From Limnobaculum allomyrinae (GTDB taxonomy: Bacteria; Pseudomonadota; Gammaproteobacteria; Enterobacterales; Enterobacteriaceae), in contig NZ_JADRCR010000011.1 in assembly GCF_016649425.1 (NCBI RefSeq), positions 1 through 64,000 of the forward strand: a stretch of DNA of 64,000 nt, written 5' to 3'. Under the pieces are notes generated by a model, which did not search any database, had not been told where the DNA came from, and was given only the letters and a program-made list of their open reading frames with translations. The translations under genes and the position numbers were made by a program. Every line of letters starts with the position of its first letter. The stretch's first letter is position 1. This document shows positions 9,704 to 19,242 of the stretch, piece after piece.

Positions 9704-11985
9704 ATGAATAATCACAGCCATAACAATCACATATCATCCGATGAAGCGCATACTCATTCTTCATCGGATGAACATCATCACGATCATGACCATCAACAGG
9801 AAAGCTGCTGTAGTCAGTCAAGCTGCTGTTCACAAGATAAACCCGAAACCTTAGCCACACTCTCCAGCGGAAGTACCCGCCTGACATGGCAAGTTTTGGT
9901 ATGGATTGCCCAAGCTGCGCTAAAAAGGTAGAAACTGCGGTAAGTCAGGTGGCAGGCGTCGAGCATGCCAAAATCCTGTTCGCCACAGAAAAGTTAGTCG
10001 TTGATACCAAAGAAGCTCAGGATATTGCGCCGCGTATTGAACAGGCCGTTAAAAAGGCAGGCTATTCATTAAGCTCTGATACCGGTACCACACCAACTGC
10101 AAAACCATCGGTCAAACAACAGCGACTAAAAGAGTATGGCCCACCAGCTATTATGGCTACGTTGATCTTACTCAGTTGGCTTCTGGAGCTGTTTTCACTA
10201 ACCTATGGTCGTATCGCTTTTACTGTAACGACCATCATCGGACTGATTCCTATTGGTTTACAGGCCATTCGCCTGACCCGTAGCGGAACCCCTTTCGCCA
10301 TAGAAACCCTGATGAGCGTTTCCGCCATCGGTGCACTGTTTATTGGCGCAACGGAAGAAGCGGCCATGGTACTAATGCTATTTATGATTGGTGAATTACT
10401 GGAGTCATATGCTGCAAACCGTGCCCGTCAGGGGGTATCTGCGTTAATGGCACTGCTGCCGGAAGAGGCGGTTAAACTCAATAGCGATGGTACAAGAGAA
10501 GTCGTTACCGCCGCCAGCCTGCGCCCGGGAGATATGATTGAAATCGCCCCCGGAACCCGTCTGCCTGTCGATGCCGAATTACAGGCCGCCAGCGCCAGCT
10601 TTGATGAGAGTGCACTGACGGGCGAATCTATTCCGGTGGAACGTTTGCGGGGCGAGAAAGTCGCGGCAGGCAGTCTGGCCGTTGACAGCGTAATGCAGTT
10701 AAAAGTGCTGTCTGAACCGGGTAACAACGCCATCGACCGAATTCTGACGTTGATTGAAGAAGCCGAAGAGCGCAGAGCACCCATTGAACGATTTATCGAT
10801 CGCTTCAGCCGCTACTACACCCCAGCCATTATGCTGTTCGCGCTGTTAGTCGTTATTGTTCCACCGCTGATGTTTGCACAACCATGGGAAACCTGGATTT
10901 ATCGAGGCCTGACACTGCTGTTAATTGGTTGTCCTTGTGCTCTGGTGATTTCTACTCCGGCAGCAATTACTTCGGCTCTGGCAGCGGCAACCCGTCGTGG
11001 CGCGCTTATTAAAGGCGGAGCAGCTTTGGAACAATTAGGAACCATCAGCCAAATCGCTTTTGACAAAACGGGTACCCTGACAGAAGGCAAACCAATGGTA
11101 ACGGATGTCATTCCTGTGAGTGAGATAACCGAAACCCAGCTGTTAGGTTTGTCTGCGGCAGTAGAGTCTGGCTCTCACCATCCTCTGGCGCAGGCTATTA
11201 TTCGCAAAACCGAAGAGAATGGTATTGCCTATATTCAGGCAGAAGATCGCCGGGCAATTGCCGGTGTTGGTGTTCAGGGTAGCGTAGATAATGAAACCAT
11301 CCTGATCAGCTCACCATCCAAACTGACACAAAATGAGCTGTCTGCCGAACAGCAACAGCAAATTACTCAATTGGAAGAGCAGGGAAAAACCGTCGTGGTT
11401 ACCCTTAAAGCCAATCAGGTTATCGGCTTATTGGCGCTGCGCGATACATTACGATCCGATGCCCGACAGGCGCTGGCCGCCTTAAAACAAATTGGCGTTA
11501 ATGGTGTGATGCTGACGGGTGATAACCCGCGGGCTGCAGCAGCTATTGCTCATGAACTCGATATCGAATATGAGGCCAGCCTGCTACCTGAAGATAAAGT
11601 TACTGCGGTTATTGCCCTGAATAAAGCGCAGCCAACCGCCATGGTAGGAGATGGAATTAACGACGCACCGGCGATGAAATCATCCACTATCGGCATAGCC
11701 ATGGGCGGCGGTACCGATGTGGCGTTAGAAACCGCCGATGCGGCACTAACCCATAACCGACTGATTGGCCTGACAGATATGATTGTGCTCTCCCGGGCCA
11801 CTCGTAAGATTATTCGTCAAAATATTACTATCGCTCTTGGCCTGAAAGCCATCTTCCTGGTCACCAGCCTGATTGGCCTGACCGGCCTGTGGCTGGCCGT
11901 TCTGGCAGACTCCGGCGCCACCGCACTGGTTACCGCCAACTCACTGAGATTACTACGGAAGAGAAAGGAAGAGACGGAAGGTTAA
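9704..11985 (+). CDS. zntA: ZntA, Zn(II)/Cd(II)/Pb(II) P-type ATPase, apparent frameshift
   Basis: P1B-type ATPase exporting zinc, cadmium and lead across the inner membrane. An in-frame ATG at 9704 starts a Cys/His-rich head (HHHDHDH, ESCCSQSSCC) that runs to LTWQV. The metal-binding motif GMDCPSCAKKVE and the rest of the protein follow in the -1 frame. One missing base near 9893-9899 (GTTTTGG) explains this; restored, the protein would be about 760 residues (732 in E. coli). Downstream all motifs are intact: GCPCAL in the membrane, DKTGT, SHHPLAQA and GDGINDAPA. A 699-residue product could start at the ATG at 9886, but its ribosome site is weak. A ZntR-type promoter precedes the gene. Confidence 0.88.
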
Positions 11986-12060
11986 CTTGTTGGATTTTAA
12001 TACAATGAAATTAGCCCTTGCCCTTCTTAATAGAGCTCTGGAATTCAGCCGACAACTGAG

Positions 12061-12241
12061 AGAGGGTAGCATGACTGACATGGATGTCAGGCGAGGCGCT
12101 GCTTCGCCGGGAGCGAATCAGCGCCGGTGCGTAAGCCCGAACGAAGGCGGAGGGAAGTCGCGTAGCGACCTGGATTCAGGTGCGAAGGCGCGGGGGTGCA
12201 GGGGGCGTTCGCCTTTTAACGCCCCTTGCTCGACCGCCGCA
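12061..12241. repeat. GC-rich palindromic intergenic element
   Basis: The zntA-edd gap (11986-12322) holds a GC-rich block unlike its surroundings with nested inverted repeats: CTGACAT-GG-ATGTCAG (12075-12090), GGCGA/TCGCC (about 12090-12108), and GGGGCGTT / AACGCCCC around an 8-nt loop (12202-12225). This architecture resembles dispersed intergenic palindromic repeats of enterobacteria. No second copy was seen in this window. An 86-codon frame crosses it but has no coding character. Confidence 0.5.
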
Positions 12242-12322
12242 CAATAGTCAATCCGAGCATCGCAACAATTAGCGGACGAAACTTACTCAACACTAAATTC
12301 AATTTTCAATAAAAAGAGCTAA

Positions 12323-14134
12323 TCAGAGTTTAAAACAACTCGCCCCTTCCTCTGCTCCCGAAATCTGCGCTCTCAGCGCCGAAAACAGTTCCCGACCCAT
12401 GCCAACATGGGAATCAGAAAGAACCGGCTGAATAACTTCACGGCTCGCTAACTCCGCTTCATCTACCAGCAGGTTGATTTGTCCGGTGGTGCCATCAACC
12501 TGAATCAGGTCACCATCCCGTACTTTCGCCAGTAAACCGCCGACGTAAGCTTCAGGGGTAATATGAATTGCAGCAGGAACCTTACCGGAAGCACCGGACA
12601 AGCGTCCATCCGTCACCAGCGCGACTTTATAACCACGATCCATTAACACCCCCAGCGGTGGCATCAATTTATGCAATTCTGGCATACCAATGGCTTTTGG
12701 CCCCTGAAAACGCACCACCACGATACAATCGCGGTCTAATTTGCCGGCATCAAACGCAGCATCAATATCATACTGGCTTTCAAATACCACCGCCGGTGCA
12801 GTGATAACCTGACGATCTTCAGGCACCGCTGAGGTCTTCATTACTGCACGCCCTAAATTACCGGACAGCACTTTGGTACCACCGTGTTTAACAAACGGCG
12901 CTTCTAACGTGGCGATAACTTCCGGATCCAGTGACGCATGAGGGCCATCACGATAAACCAATTCACCATTCTCAAGGAACGGTTCCTGAGTGTAACGATG
13001 CAAACCAAAACCGGCGACCGTATGCACATCTTCATGCAATAACCCGCCTTTCAACAATTCACGAACCAGCAGTGAAACTCCACCGGCAGCCTGAAAATAG
13101 TTAATATCTCCCGGGCCGTTAGGATAGATCCGGCACAATAATGGAACCACTTCAGACAATTCAGAGAAATCATCCCAGGTAATAGTGATACCCGCCGCCT
13201 TCGCCATTGCCACCAGATGCATGGTGTGATTGGTTGAACCACCGGTCGCCAACAGCGCAACAATACCGTTAACCACTACCTTTTCATCAACCAGACGACC
13301 CACCGGCAGATAATCACCGGAAGACTCTGTCATACGCGTCACCTGACGCGCTGCGGCTTCGGTTAATACATCACGTAATGGAATATCCGGATAGACAAAA
13401 GAGGAGCCGGGTAAATGCAAGCCCATCACTTCCAGAACCATCTGGTTCGAATTCGCCGTGCCGTAGAAAGTACAAGTACCCGCAGAGTGATAGGAATTAG
13501 CTTCCGATTCCAGCAATGCATCGCGACCTACTTTGCCTTCTGCATACAGTTGACGCACACGTACTTTCTCTTTATTTGAAGCACCGGTACGCATCGGGCC
13601 AGCAGGCACAAAGACTGACGGTAAATGACCAAATGACATAGCGGCAATAAACAATCCCGGTACGATTTTGTCACAAACGCCCAAATATAATGCCCCATCA
13701 AACATATTATGAGACAGGCCAATCGCCGCCGACATCGCAATCAAATCACGGCTTAATAAAGAGAGCTCCATACCATCTTGCCCCTGTGTAACACCATCAC
13801 ACATGGCAGGCACGCCACCGGCAACCTGACCAACAGCGCCTACCGCGTGCAGAGCATTCTTGATACGTTCAGGATAATGTTCATAAGGCTGATGAGCGGA
13901 AAGCATATCGTTATAAGAAGTAATAATGCCGATATTGCTTTTCACCATATTTTTTAAAGAGGATTTATCATCTGGTGAGCAGGCAGCAAAACCATGAGCA
14001 AGATTGCCACAGGATAGTTGTGAACGGTGTACCGTTTTAGCTTTAGCCGCGTCGATTCTGGCCAGATAGCGGGCTCTGTCGGCTTGAGAACGAGCAATGA
14101 TATTCTGAGTAACGCGTTCAACAGTAGGGTTCAT
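12323..14134 (-). CDS. edd: Edd, 6-phosphogluconate dehydratase
   Basis: First enzyme of the Entner-Doudoroff pathway, a cytosolic iron-sulfur dehydratase turning 6-phosphogluconate into 2-keto-3-deoxy-6-phosphogluconate. The 603 residues equal the E. coli enzyme. Family segments are present: MCDGVTQGQDGMELSLLSRD, GVCDKIVPG, SAGTCTFYGTANSNQM (cysteines for the cluster) and DGRLSGASGKVPAA near the C-terminus. Unlike E. coli, neither eda nor zwf is adjacent. It lies in a gluconate block with gntR, gntK and gntT, and its upstream region has a GntR operator and a CRP site. Confidence 0.96.
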   Translation of the reverse strand: MNPTVERVTQNIIARSQADRARYLARIDAAKAKTVHRSQLSCGNLAHGFAACSPDDKSSLKNMVKSNIGIITSYNDMLSAHQPYEHYPERIKNALHAVGAVGQVAGGVPAMCDGVTQGQDGMELSLLSRDLIAMSAAIGLSHNMFDGALYLGVCDKIVPGLFIAAMSFGHLPSVFVPAGPMRTGASNKEKVRVRQLYAEGKVGRDALLESEANSYHSAGTCTFYGTANSNQMVLEVMGLHLPGSSFVYPDIPLRDVLTEAAARQVTRMTESSGDYLPVGRLVDEKVVVNGIVALLATGGSTNHTMHLVAMAKAAGITITWDDFSELSEVVPLLCRIYPNGPGDINYFQAAGGVSLLVRELLKGGLLHEDVHTVAGFGLHRYTQEPFLENGELVYRDGPHASLDPEVIATLEAPFVKHGGTKVLSGNLGRAVMKTSAVPEDRQVITAPAVVFESQYDIDAAFDAGKLDRDCIVVVRFQGPKAIGMPELHKLMPPLGVLMDRGYKVALVTDGRLSGASGKVPAAIHITPEAYVGGLLAKVRDGDLIQVDGTTGQINLLVDEAELASREVIQPVLSDSHVGMGRELFSALRAQISGAEEGASCFKL

Positions 14135-14920
14135 GCGATTTCCTCACTTCCTGTTCAAGTGTATAAATAGTGATATTCAATAAATAACGCTATTACATGA
14201 CGAAGAGAAATAAGCGGAACACCCAATTAAACGAATAATGCTTATTGCCAATCAATGACCAATAGCGCTATGACTATTAATTTAAATCTTAAATAAGCAG
14301 TAAATTATCTGAATAATAGAAAATAAAATATTGCTGCTTATTTAAAATCTAAACAGGCTAACTTCATGACCAGTCACATCAATTTTTCACTGATGAATAT
14401 CGCTTTTTTTCACCTCGCCATACCACTTTAACCACACCACAATATCACTATATACTTAAATGATACCGGTAACAATTCCTTTTTTCCTCTAACTTTACTC
14501 GATTCAGCTTAGATTTCAGATGTTTTTGTGACAAGAGTCACAATTATCTCAAAGATGTTATCTACCGGAAAAATCGGGTTTGAGAGAGCGGTATGGTATT
14601 TAGCTGGAAATAATGAATTCTCATTAAATACCAAACAATAGAAACACTTTTATTTAACATTTAGACTGGAAAAATATAATCGGATAATAATAAATAGTTT
14701 CATTTTAAATAAAAATTAAACCTGCTTAAGGTAAATAGTATATTATCCATACGGTAATTAATTTACGTAATATCAGGAAGTGATAAACAACAGAAAATCG
14801 CCTGATAATATCGTGAGTAAAGTTATTCATTGATATGCAGAAATCGTCACAGGCATATGCGCCCTGCGTTTTCTTTGTTAAACTAAACCCTTGGCGGTTT
14901 ACTATTTTAATCAGTTGAAA
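14135..14920. other. Long divergent intergenic region between edd and gntR
   Basis: About 790 bp of mostly AT-rich DNA. It contains one GntR operator and one CRP site closer to edd (listed separately), and an imperfect inverted repeat GGTATTTA / TAAATACC around 14594-14630. No open frame here looks coding; a minus-strand frame at 14726-15013 is a shadow running into gntR. A small RNA cannot be excluded. Confidence 0.6.
14460..14542. promoter_or_regulatory. GntR operator and CRP site upstream of edd
   Basis: ATGATACCGGTAACA at 14460-14474 matches the GntR operator core. TGTGA-CAAGAG-TCACA at 14527-14542 is a perfect CRP consensus dyad. Reading toward edd, CRP is upstream and GntR downstream, the arrangement for cAMP activation and GntR repression relieved by gluconate. 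A -10-like TAAAGT lies between them on the minus strand (14497-14492). Confidence 0.8.
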
Positions 14921-15916
14921 ATGAAGAAAAAAAGACCCGGACTTCAGGATGTAGCTAATCAGGTCGGCGTGACCAAAATGACCATCAGCCGCTATCTGCG
15001 CGATCCCTCGCAAGTTTCAGCCACACTACGCGGTAAAATTGCCGTCGCGCTGGATGAATTAGGCTATATCCCAAACCGGGCTCCAGAAATTCTTTCCAAT
15101 GCGACCAGCAGAGCCATTGGTGTATTACTGCCTTCATTAACCAACCAGGTTTTTGCCGAAGTTTTGCGTGGTATTGAAAGCGTAACGGACTCTCATGGTT
15201 ATCAAACCATGCTGGCTCACTATGGCTACCGTCCGGAACGCGAAGAAATGCGTTTAACTTCGCTGCTTTCTTACAATATTGACGGATTAATTCTTTCTGA
15301 ACGAACCCACACTGAACGCACGCGAAAAATGATCGAGGTGGCGGGTATTCCGGTCATCGAAATTATGGATAGTGCCTCTCCCTGTATCGATCTCGCCGTT
15401 GGCTTTAATAACCATGATGCCGCTTACCAGATGACCAAAGAGATTCTGCAAAACGGACATCTGCATACCGTCTACCTTGGCGCCCGACAGGACGAACGTA
15501 CCGTGATTAAAATGCAGGGGTACGAACAGGCGATGCGTGAGTTTGGTCTGGAGCCTCGCAGCGTATGCACCGATCGCTCGTCATCCTATAGCCTGGGCTG
15601 CGAACTGTTAAAAGAAGCATTCCGGCGTTACCCCGAAACTGACAGCATATTCTGCACCAACGATGATATCGCCATCGGTGCTGCTTTTGAGTGTCAGCGT
15701 TTAGGCCTACGTATTCCGGATGATATGGCAATCGCTGGTTTCCATGGTCATGACATTGGTCAATCAATGGAACCTAAGCTTACCAGCGTATTAACTCCCC
15801 GCGAGCAGATGGGGCAAGTGGCCGCAGAAAGACTTCTTGCCCGTTTACGGGGAGAGACCGTAACGCCCAAAATGCTTGATTTGGGCTTTAGGATACTGCA
15901 CGGCGGCAGTATCTGA
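14921..15916 (+). CDS. gntR: GntR, LacI-family gluconate repressor
   Basis: Repressor of gluconate uptake and catabolism that releases DNA on binding gluconate. The N-terminal LacI helix-turn-helix is at about residues 6-25 (LQDVANQVGVTKMTISRYL), followed by the hinge helix and a periplasmic-binding-protein fold (AIGVLLPSLTNQVFAEVLRG onward). The C-terminus keeps AIAGFHGHDIGQ. I start at the ATG at 14921, which gives MKKKRPGLQDV and 331 residues as in E. coli; an upstream TTG adds ten non-conserved residues. Convergent with gntK, whereas in E. coli gntR and gntK run together. Confidence 0.93.
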   Translation: MKKKRPGLQDVANQVGVTKMTISRYLRDPSQVSATLRGKIAVALDELGYIPNRAPEILSNATSRAIGVLLPSLTNQVFAEVLRGIESVTDSHGYQTMLAHYGYRPEREEMRLTSLLSYNIDGLILSERTHTERTRKMIEVAGIPVIEIMDSASPCIDLAVGFNNHDAAYQMTKEILQNGHLHTVYLGARQDERTVIKMQGYEQAMREFGLEPRSVCTDRSSSYSLGCELLKEAFRRYPETDSIFCTNDDIAIGAAFECQRLGLRIPDDMAIAGFHGHDIGQSMEPKLTSVLTPREQMGQVAAERLLARLRGETVTPKMLDLGFRILHGGSI

Positions 15917-15922
15917 TGGTTA

Positions 15923-16447
15923 TCAACGAAACTTAACACCCGCCTGACGCAGCGCTTCGGTACCACGGTTAACCACTTCATCGAAGTCAGCGTCAATATC
16001 AATGCATAATACGTCTGGTTCATCGGCGCCCGGTTCTTCCAGCGCGTCGAACTGACTTTTTAGCAGGTCAGTCGGCATATAGTGGTCAGCTCGTGCTTTC
16101 AAGCGTTCCAAAATCACATCAAAGCTGCCTTTCATATAAAGAAACAGCATCTCCGGATTCCCTTCTCGCAACTTATCGCGATAGCGGCGTTTTAGTGCGG
16201 AGCATACAATGATGCCAACTTCATTTTTATGACGCAGGCTGTATGCCGCATCATTTAAACGTTCCAACCATGGTGCGCGATCGTCATCATTCAGGGGATG
16301 ACCGCTAGCCATTTTTTGAATATTAGCTTTTGGATGCAGATCGTCTCCATCAATGAATTTGGCACCTAACTTTCTGGCCACTGCCGAACCAACGCTGGAC
16401 TTACCGCAGCCTGACACACCCATAAGAATTATGCTTTGTCCTGTCAT
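15923..16447 (-). CDS. gntK: GntK, thermoresistant gluconokinase
   Basis: ATP-dependent kinase making 6-phosphogluconate from gluconate in the cytosol. Walker A is GVSGCGKSS at residues 10-18. The substrate/lid segments FIDGDDLHP, GHPLNDDDRAPWL and CSALKRRYRD follow. The 174-residue length is typical. It is divergent from gntT, and the shared region carries a double GntR operator and a CRP site. Its product is the substrate of Edd, so the block forms one pathway. Confidence 0.95.
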   Translation of the reverse strand: MTGQSIILMGVSGCGKSSVGSAVARKLGAKFIDGDDLHPKANIQKMASGHPLNDDDRAPWLERLNDAAYSLRHKNEVGIIVCSALKRRYRDKLREGNPEMLFLYMKGSFDVILERLKARADHYMPTDLLKSQFDALEEPGADEPDVLCIDIDADFDEVVNRGTEALRQAGVKFR

Positions 16448-16487
16448 AAGTTTGATCTCTATCTCAAAATGAACATTTAGCCCTTCA

Positions 16488-16560
16488 CTATAGTTCCCTA
16501 TGCTACCACGTTACCGGTATCATGATACCGGTAACAAACAAAGATGTGATAAATATCACA
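16488..16560. promoter_or_regulatory. Shared gntK-gntT control region: double GntR operator and CRP site
   Basis: Two GntR operators are fused head to head into a perfect 26-bp palindrome (16510-16535), each half being GTTACCGGTATCA or its complement. TGTGA-TAAATA-TCACA at 16545-16560 is a perfect CRP dyad. On the minus strand a TATAGT -10 candidate (16493-16488) would place the GntR palindrome over the -35 zone of gntK. For gntT the CRP site is near -40 of a plausible start around 16595. Confidence 0.85.
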
Positions 16561-16702
16561 AAGAGAAAGCAAAGCAATAATTACGAATATTGCAGACAAA
16601 AAATAGAAATATGACGCCATCTTCTGGAAAAAAGTCATATCTCTATACTAACCTAAAATAGTCACAGTTAGGTTTATACGGTACATACATCGGAGAATTA
16701 TT

Positions 16703-18037
16703 ATGCCATTAGTGATCGTAGTCATTGGCGTAGCCCTACTACTGCTACTGATGATCCGTTGCAAGTTGAACGGTTTCATTTCACTGATACTGGTTTCGCT
16801 GGTCGTTGGCCTGGCACTGGGTTACACAACTCAGGGCGCGTTCAACGTTAACGGCGTTATCGTTTCAATTAAAAATGGTGTCGGCGGGACGCTGGGAAGT
16901 TTAGCTTTAATCATGGGCTTTGGTGCCATGTTGGGCAAATTACTGGCAGACTGTGGCGGCGCTCAACGCATCGCAACTACCCTGATTGCAAAATTTGGTA
17001 GAGAGCGGATTCAGTGGGCTATCGTACTGACAGGTTTCGTTGTTGGCTTCGCTCTGTTCTACGAAGTCGGCTTCGTGCTGTTATTACCTTTAGTCTTCAC
17101 TATCGCAGCATCAGCGCGTATTCCTCTTCTGTTCATTGGTGTACCAATGGCGGCAGCGTTATCCGTAACTCATGCTCTGTTACCACCACACCCGGGTCCA
17201 ACGGCGATTGCTATTCTGTTTAAAGCAGATATGGGTAAAACTCTGCTGTTTGGTACATTAATCGCCATTCCTACCGTTATTCTGGCAGGGCCGGTTTATG
17301 CTCGTTTCCTGAAAGGCATTGATAAGCCGGTTCCGGAAGGTTTGCATAACCCTAAAGTGTTCACCGAAAGCGAAATGCCAAGCTTTGGCGTTAGCGTGGC
17401 AACCACATTAGTACCGGTTATTTTAATGGCTGGTCGTGCTGTTGCTGAAATGACACTACCAAAAGGCCATGCGGTTCTGCCTTACGCCGAATTCCTTGGC
17501 GACCCGGTCATGGCTACTATGATTGCCGTATTAATCGCTATCTTCACCTTTGGTCTGAACCGTGGTCGTTCAATGGATCAGATTATGGATACTATTGGTG
17601 ACTCCATCAAAATCATTGCCATGATGCTGATGATCATCGGTGGTGGCGGTGCCTTCAAACAGATTCTGGTTGATGGTGGCGTAGCTAAATATATCGAAAC
17701 CCTGATGGCTGGCAGCACCCTGTCTCCGCTGTTAATGGGTTGGGCAATTGCCGCAGCGCTGCGTTTAGCACTGGGTTCAGCAACCGTCGCAGCAATGACC
17801 GCTGGTGGTATCGTTGCACCTCTGCTGACTATCTCTGGCGTAAGCCCTGAACTGATGGTACTGGCCGTTGGTTCTGGTAGCGTAATCTTCTCTCACGTAA
17901 ACGATCCTGGTTTCTGGCTGTTTAAAGAGTACTTCAACCTGACTATCGCGGAAACGCTGAAGTCATGGTCAGTACTGGAAACTATCATCTCCGTGTGTGG
18001 CCTGATTGGCTGTCTGCTTCTGAGCTCTGTTATCTGA
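16703..18037 (+). CDS. gntT: GntT-type high-affinity gluconate:H+ symporter
   Basis: Inner-membrane permease of the GntP family importing gluconate. The 444 residues have about a dozen hydrophobic helices. Conserved family segments are GGTLGSLALIMGFGAMLGKL, FALFYEVGFVLLLPLVF, LPPHPGPTAIA and FSHVNDPGFWLFKEYFN. The sequence follows GntT more closely than GntU or GntP from memory. GGAGA lies 7 nt before the ATG. It is transcribed away from gntK from the shared GntR/CRP region and ends in a strong terminator. Confidence 0.93.
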   Translation: MPLVIVVIGVALLLLLMIRCKLNGFISLILVSLVVGLALGYTTQGAFNVNGVIVSIKNGVGGTLGSLALIMGFGAMLGKLLADCGGAQRIATTLIAKFGRERIQWAIVLTGFVVGFALFYEVGFVLLLPLVFTIAASARIPLLFIGVPMAAALSVTHALLPPHPGPTAIAILFKADMGKTLLFGTLIAIPTVILAGPVYARFLKGIDKPVPEGLHNPKVFTESEMPSFGVSVATTLVPVILMAGRAVAEMTLPKGHAVLPYAEFLGDPVMATMIAVLIAIFTFGLNRGRSMDQIMDTIGDSIKIIAMMLMIIGGGGAFKQILVDGGVAKYIETLMAGSTLSPLLMGWAIAAALRLALGSATVAAMTAGGIVAPLLTISGVSPELMVLAVGSGSVIFSHVNDPGFWLFKEYFNLTIAETLKSWSVLETIISVCGLIGCLLLSSVI

Positions 18038-18063
18038 TTCAGATTGATCATTATCTGAATGCT

Positions 18064-18097
18064 AAAAAGCCGGTCTGTTATCCAGACCGGCTTTTTT
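18064..18097 (+). terminator. Strong terminator after gntT
   Basis: AAAAAGCCGGTCTG and CAGACCGGCTTTTT form a 14-bp stem around TTATC, ending in a T-run. The A/T flanks make it usable in both directions, so it may also stop the minus-strand gene ending at 18118. Confidence 0.93.
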
Positions 18098-18117
18098 AAT
18101 TGTTGCTAGTGATACAG

Positions 18118-19221
18118 CTATGCGCTAAAAACAACTGCCGACAGCCAGATAAGTCCTTTAACATCTTCCGAGGCGGCAACGGAACGCAAGAAACGATCCG
18201 CAGGCGTTACACGATTCACCCGGGCATCCGCATATTTCATCAGATCAATCTCACCCTGCAACGGCATCATAACGCCTCGTTTCGCCCGCTGAGTTAATAC
18301 TGTAGAGGTGCCTTTATGACTCCATGAATAATCAGGAAAAGAGCCCGCACCATAGCGATCCAAAATGATATGCCCTATTTCATGGGCCGCTGTCATTTTA
18401 AAATTTAACTCACAGAAGTGATTCAAGTTAGTCTGACCGGTAATATGCTTAGCGTAGAACCCCTGATTATAAAAGATTCTGCGAAACCCTTTCAGGCTGG
18501 TAGAACGACCAAAACGTTCAGACAAAGAGCCAATCAATTTAAAATCAGGCATACCCGGTTTAGTATGCCAATCAGCCACCACGGTTACACTAAATAGCCC
18601 CTGTTCCGTCTGAATACCATTACCAATGCCACCAGCCCGATGACCATTTCGGGACCAGTAAAGTTCAACCCCTTCACCAGCCATCGCAGCCAACGTTGAA
18701 TAATCCGGGCAGGGAAAATCACTCACCCGCCCTCTGGAGCCACCATCGGAGAAACTAAGGCGCGTTAGTACATCAACCTGACGGTTTATTCGATCAACTC
18801 TTACATCGACCCAATCAACATGCCGCGCTTTTCCCTGAAATGGATATTCAACGATAAAATGTTCACTGGCGCGGGAAGCAACTAATCGCAGGCGAAGATC
18901 AGAATGCTTGAGAGTTTGTGTATCCATTATTCCGGCATCACTATAGCCATCCCAGAACCAGAGATGGCAGCCAGGCGAGCGAAAATGATAGGTGTCTTGT
19001 TCCTGATGTATCAATTGGTCGCCAGCCATAATCTCTAACGACAGAGAGTCAGCAACGGTGCCATTGTTTTCAATGCAGAAACCCACTTTCTCTTCACCAA
19101 TTGCATGAGCCCGGGAGAAAGCAGGGATATTTAAAGGAGTAATAATCTGAGGATTAACAAGCCTGATGCGATAATTCGGCAAATCAGCCAAACTATCTCC
19201 CTGCGTAGTTAACGTATGCAT
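18118..19221 (-). CDS. Predicted zinc metallopeptidase with HEIGH motif, family unknown
   Basis: A 367-residue protein I cannot assign. Its last quarter holds AAHEIGHIILDRYG, a canonical HExxH zinc site with its first His near residue 280. A further His about 22 residues on (WSHKGTS) may be the third ligand, and RGVMMP about 15 residues later could form a Met-turn-like segment. The first 200 residues look beta-rich, with no signal peptide or membrane helix. It lies 21 bp downstream of rhtC on the same strand and may be expressed with it. No obvious inhibitor or immunity gene is adjacent. A leaderless HExxH protein of this kind could be an exported effector, but that is inference. Confidence 0.7.
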   Translation of the reverse strand: MHTLTTQGDSLADLPNYRIRLVNPQIITPLNIPAFSRAHAIGEEKVGFCIENNGTVADSLSLEIMAGDQLIHQEQDTYHFRSPGCHLWFWDGYSDAGIMDTQTLKHSDLRLRLVASRASEHFIVEYPFQGKARHVDWVDVRVDRINRQVDVLTRLSFSDGGSRGRVSDFPCPDYSTLAAMAGEGVELYWSRNGHRAGGIGNGIQTEQGLFSVTVVADWHTKPGMPDFKLIGSLSERFGRSTSLKGFRRIFYNQGFYAKHITGQTNLNHFCELNFKMTAAHEIGHIILDRYGAGSFPDYSWSHKGTSTVLTQRAKRGVMMPLQGEIDLMKYADARVNRVTPADRFLRSVAASEDVKGLIWLSAVVFSA

Positions 19222-19242
19222 CAGGCGAGTGCCACACTGAAA

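Noticed and set aside
9893-9899. Programmed -1 frameshift signal in zntA
   Set aside because: Kept only as a possibility: GTTTTGG in the observed phase is not an XXXYYYZ heptamer and the T-run is too short for usual transcriptional slippage, so simple deletion or sequencing error is likelier.
11987-12247. 86-codon open frame after zntA
   Set aside because: It runs through the GC-rich palindromic block, is Arg/Gly/Ser-rich and has no ribosome site; the inverted repeats explain the sequence better.
14726-15013. 95-codon minus-strand frame upstream of gntR
   Set aside because: It runs into the gntR coding region in the opposite direction and lacks a ribosome site and recognisable motifs.
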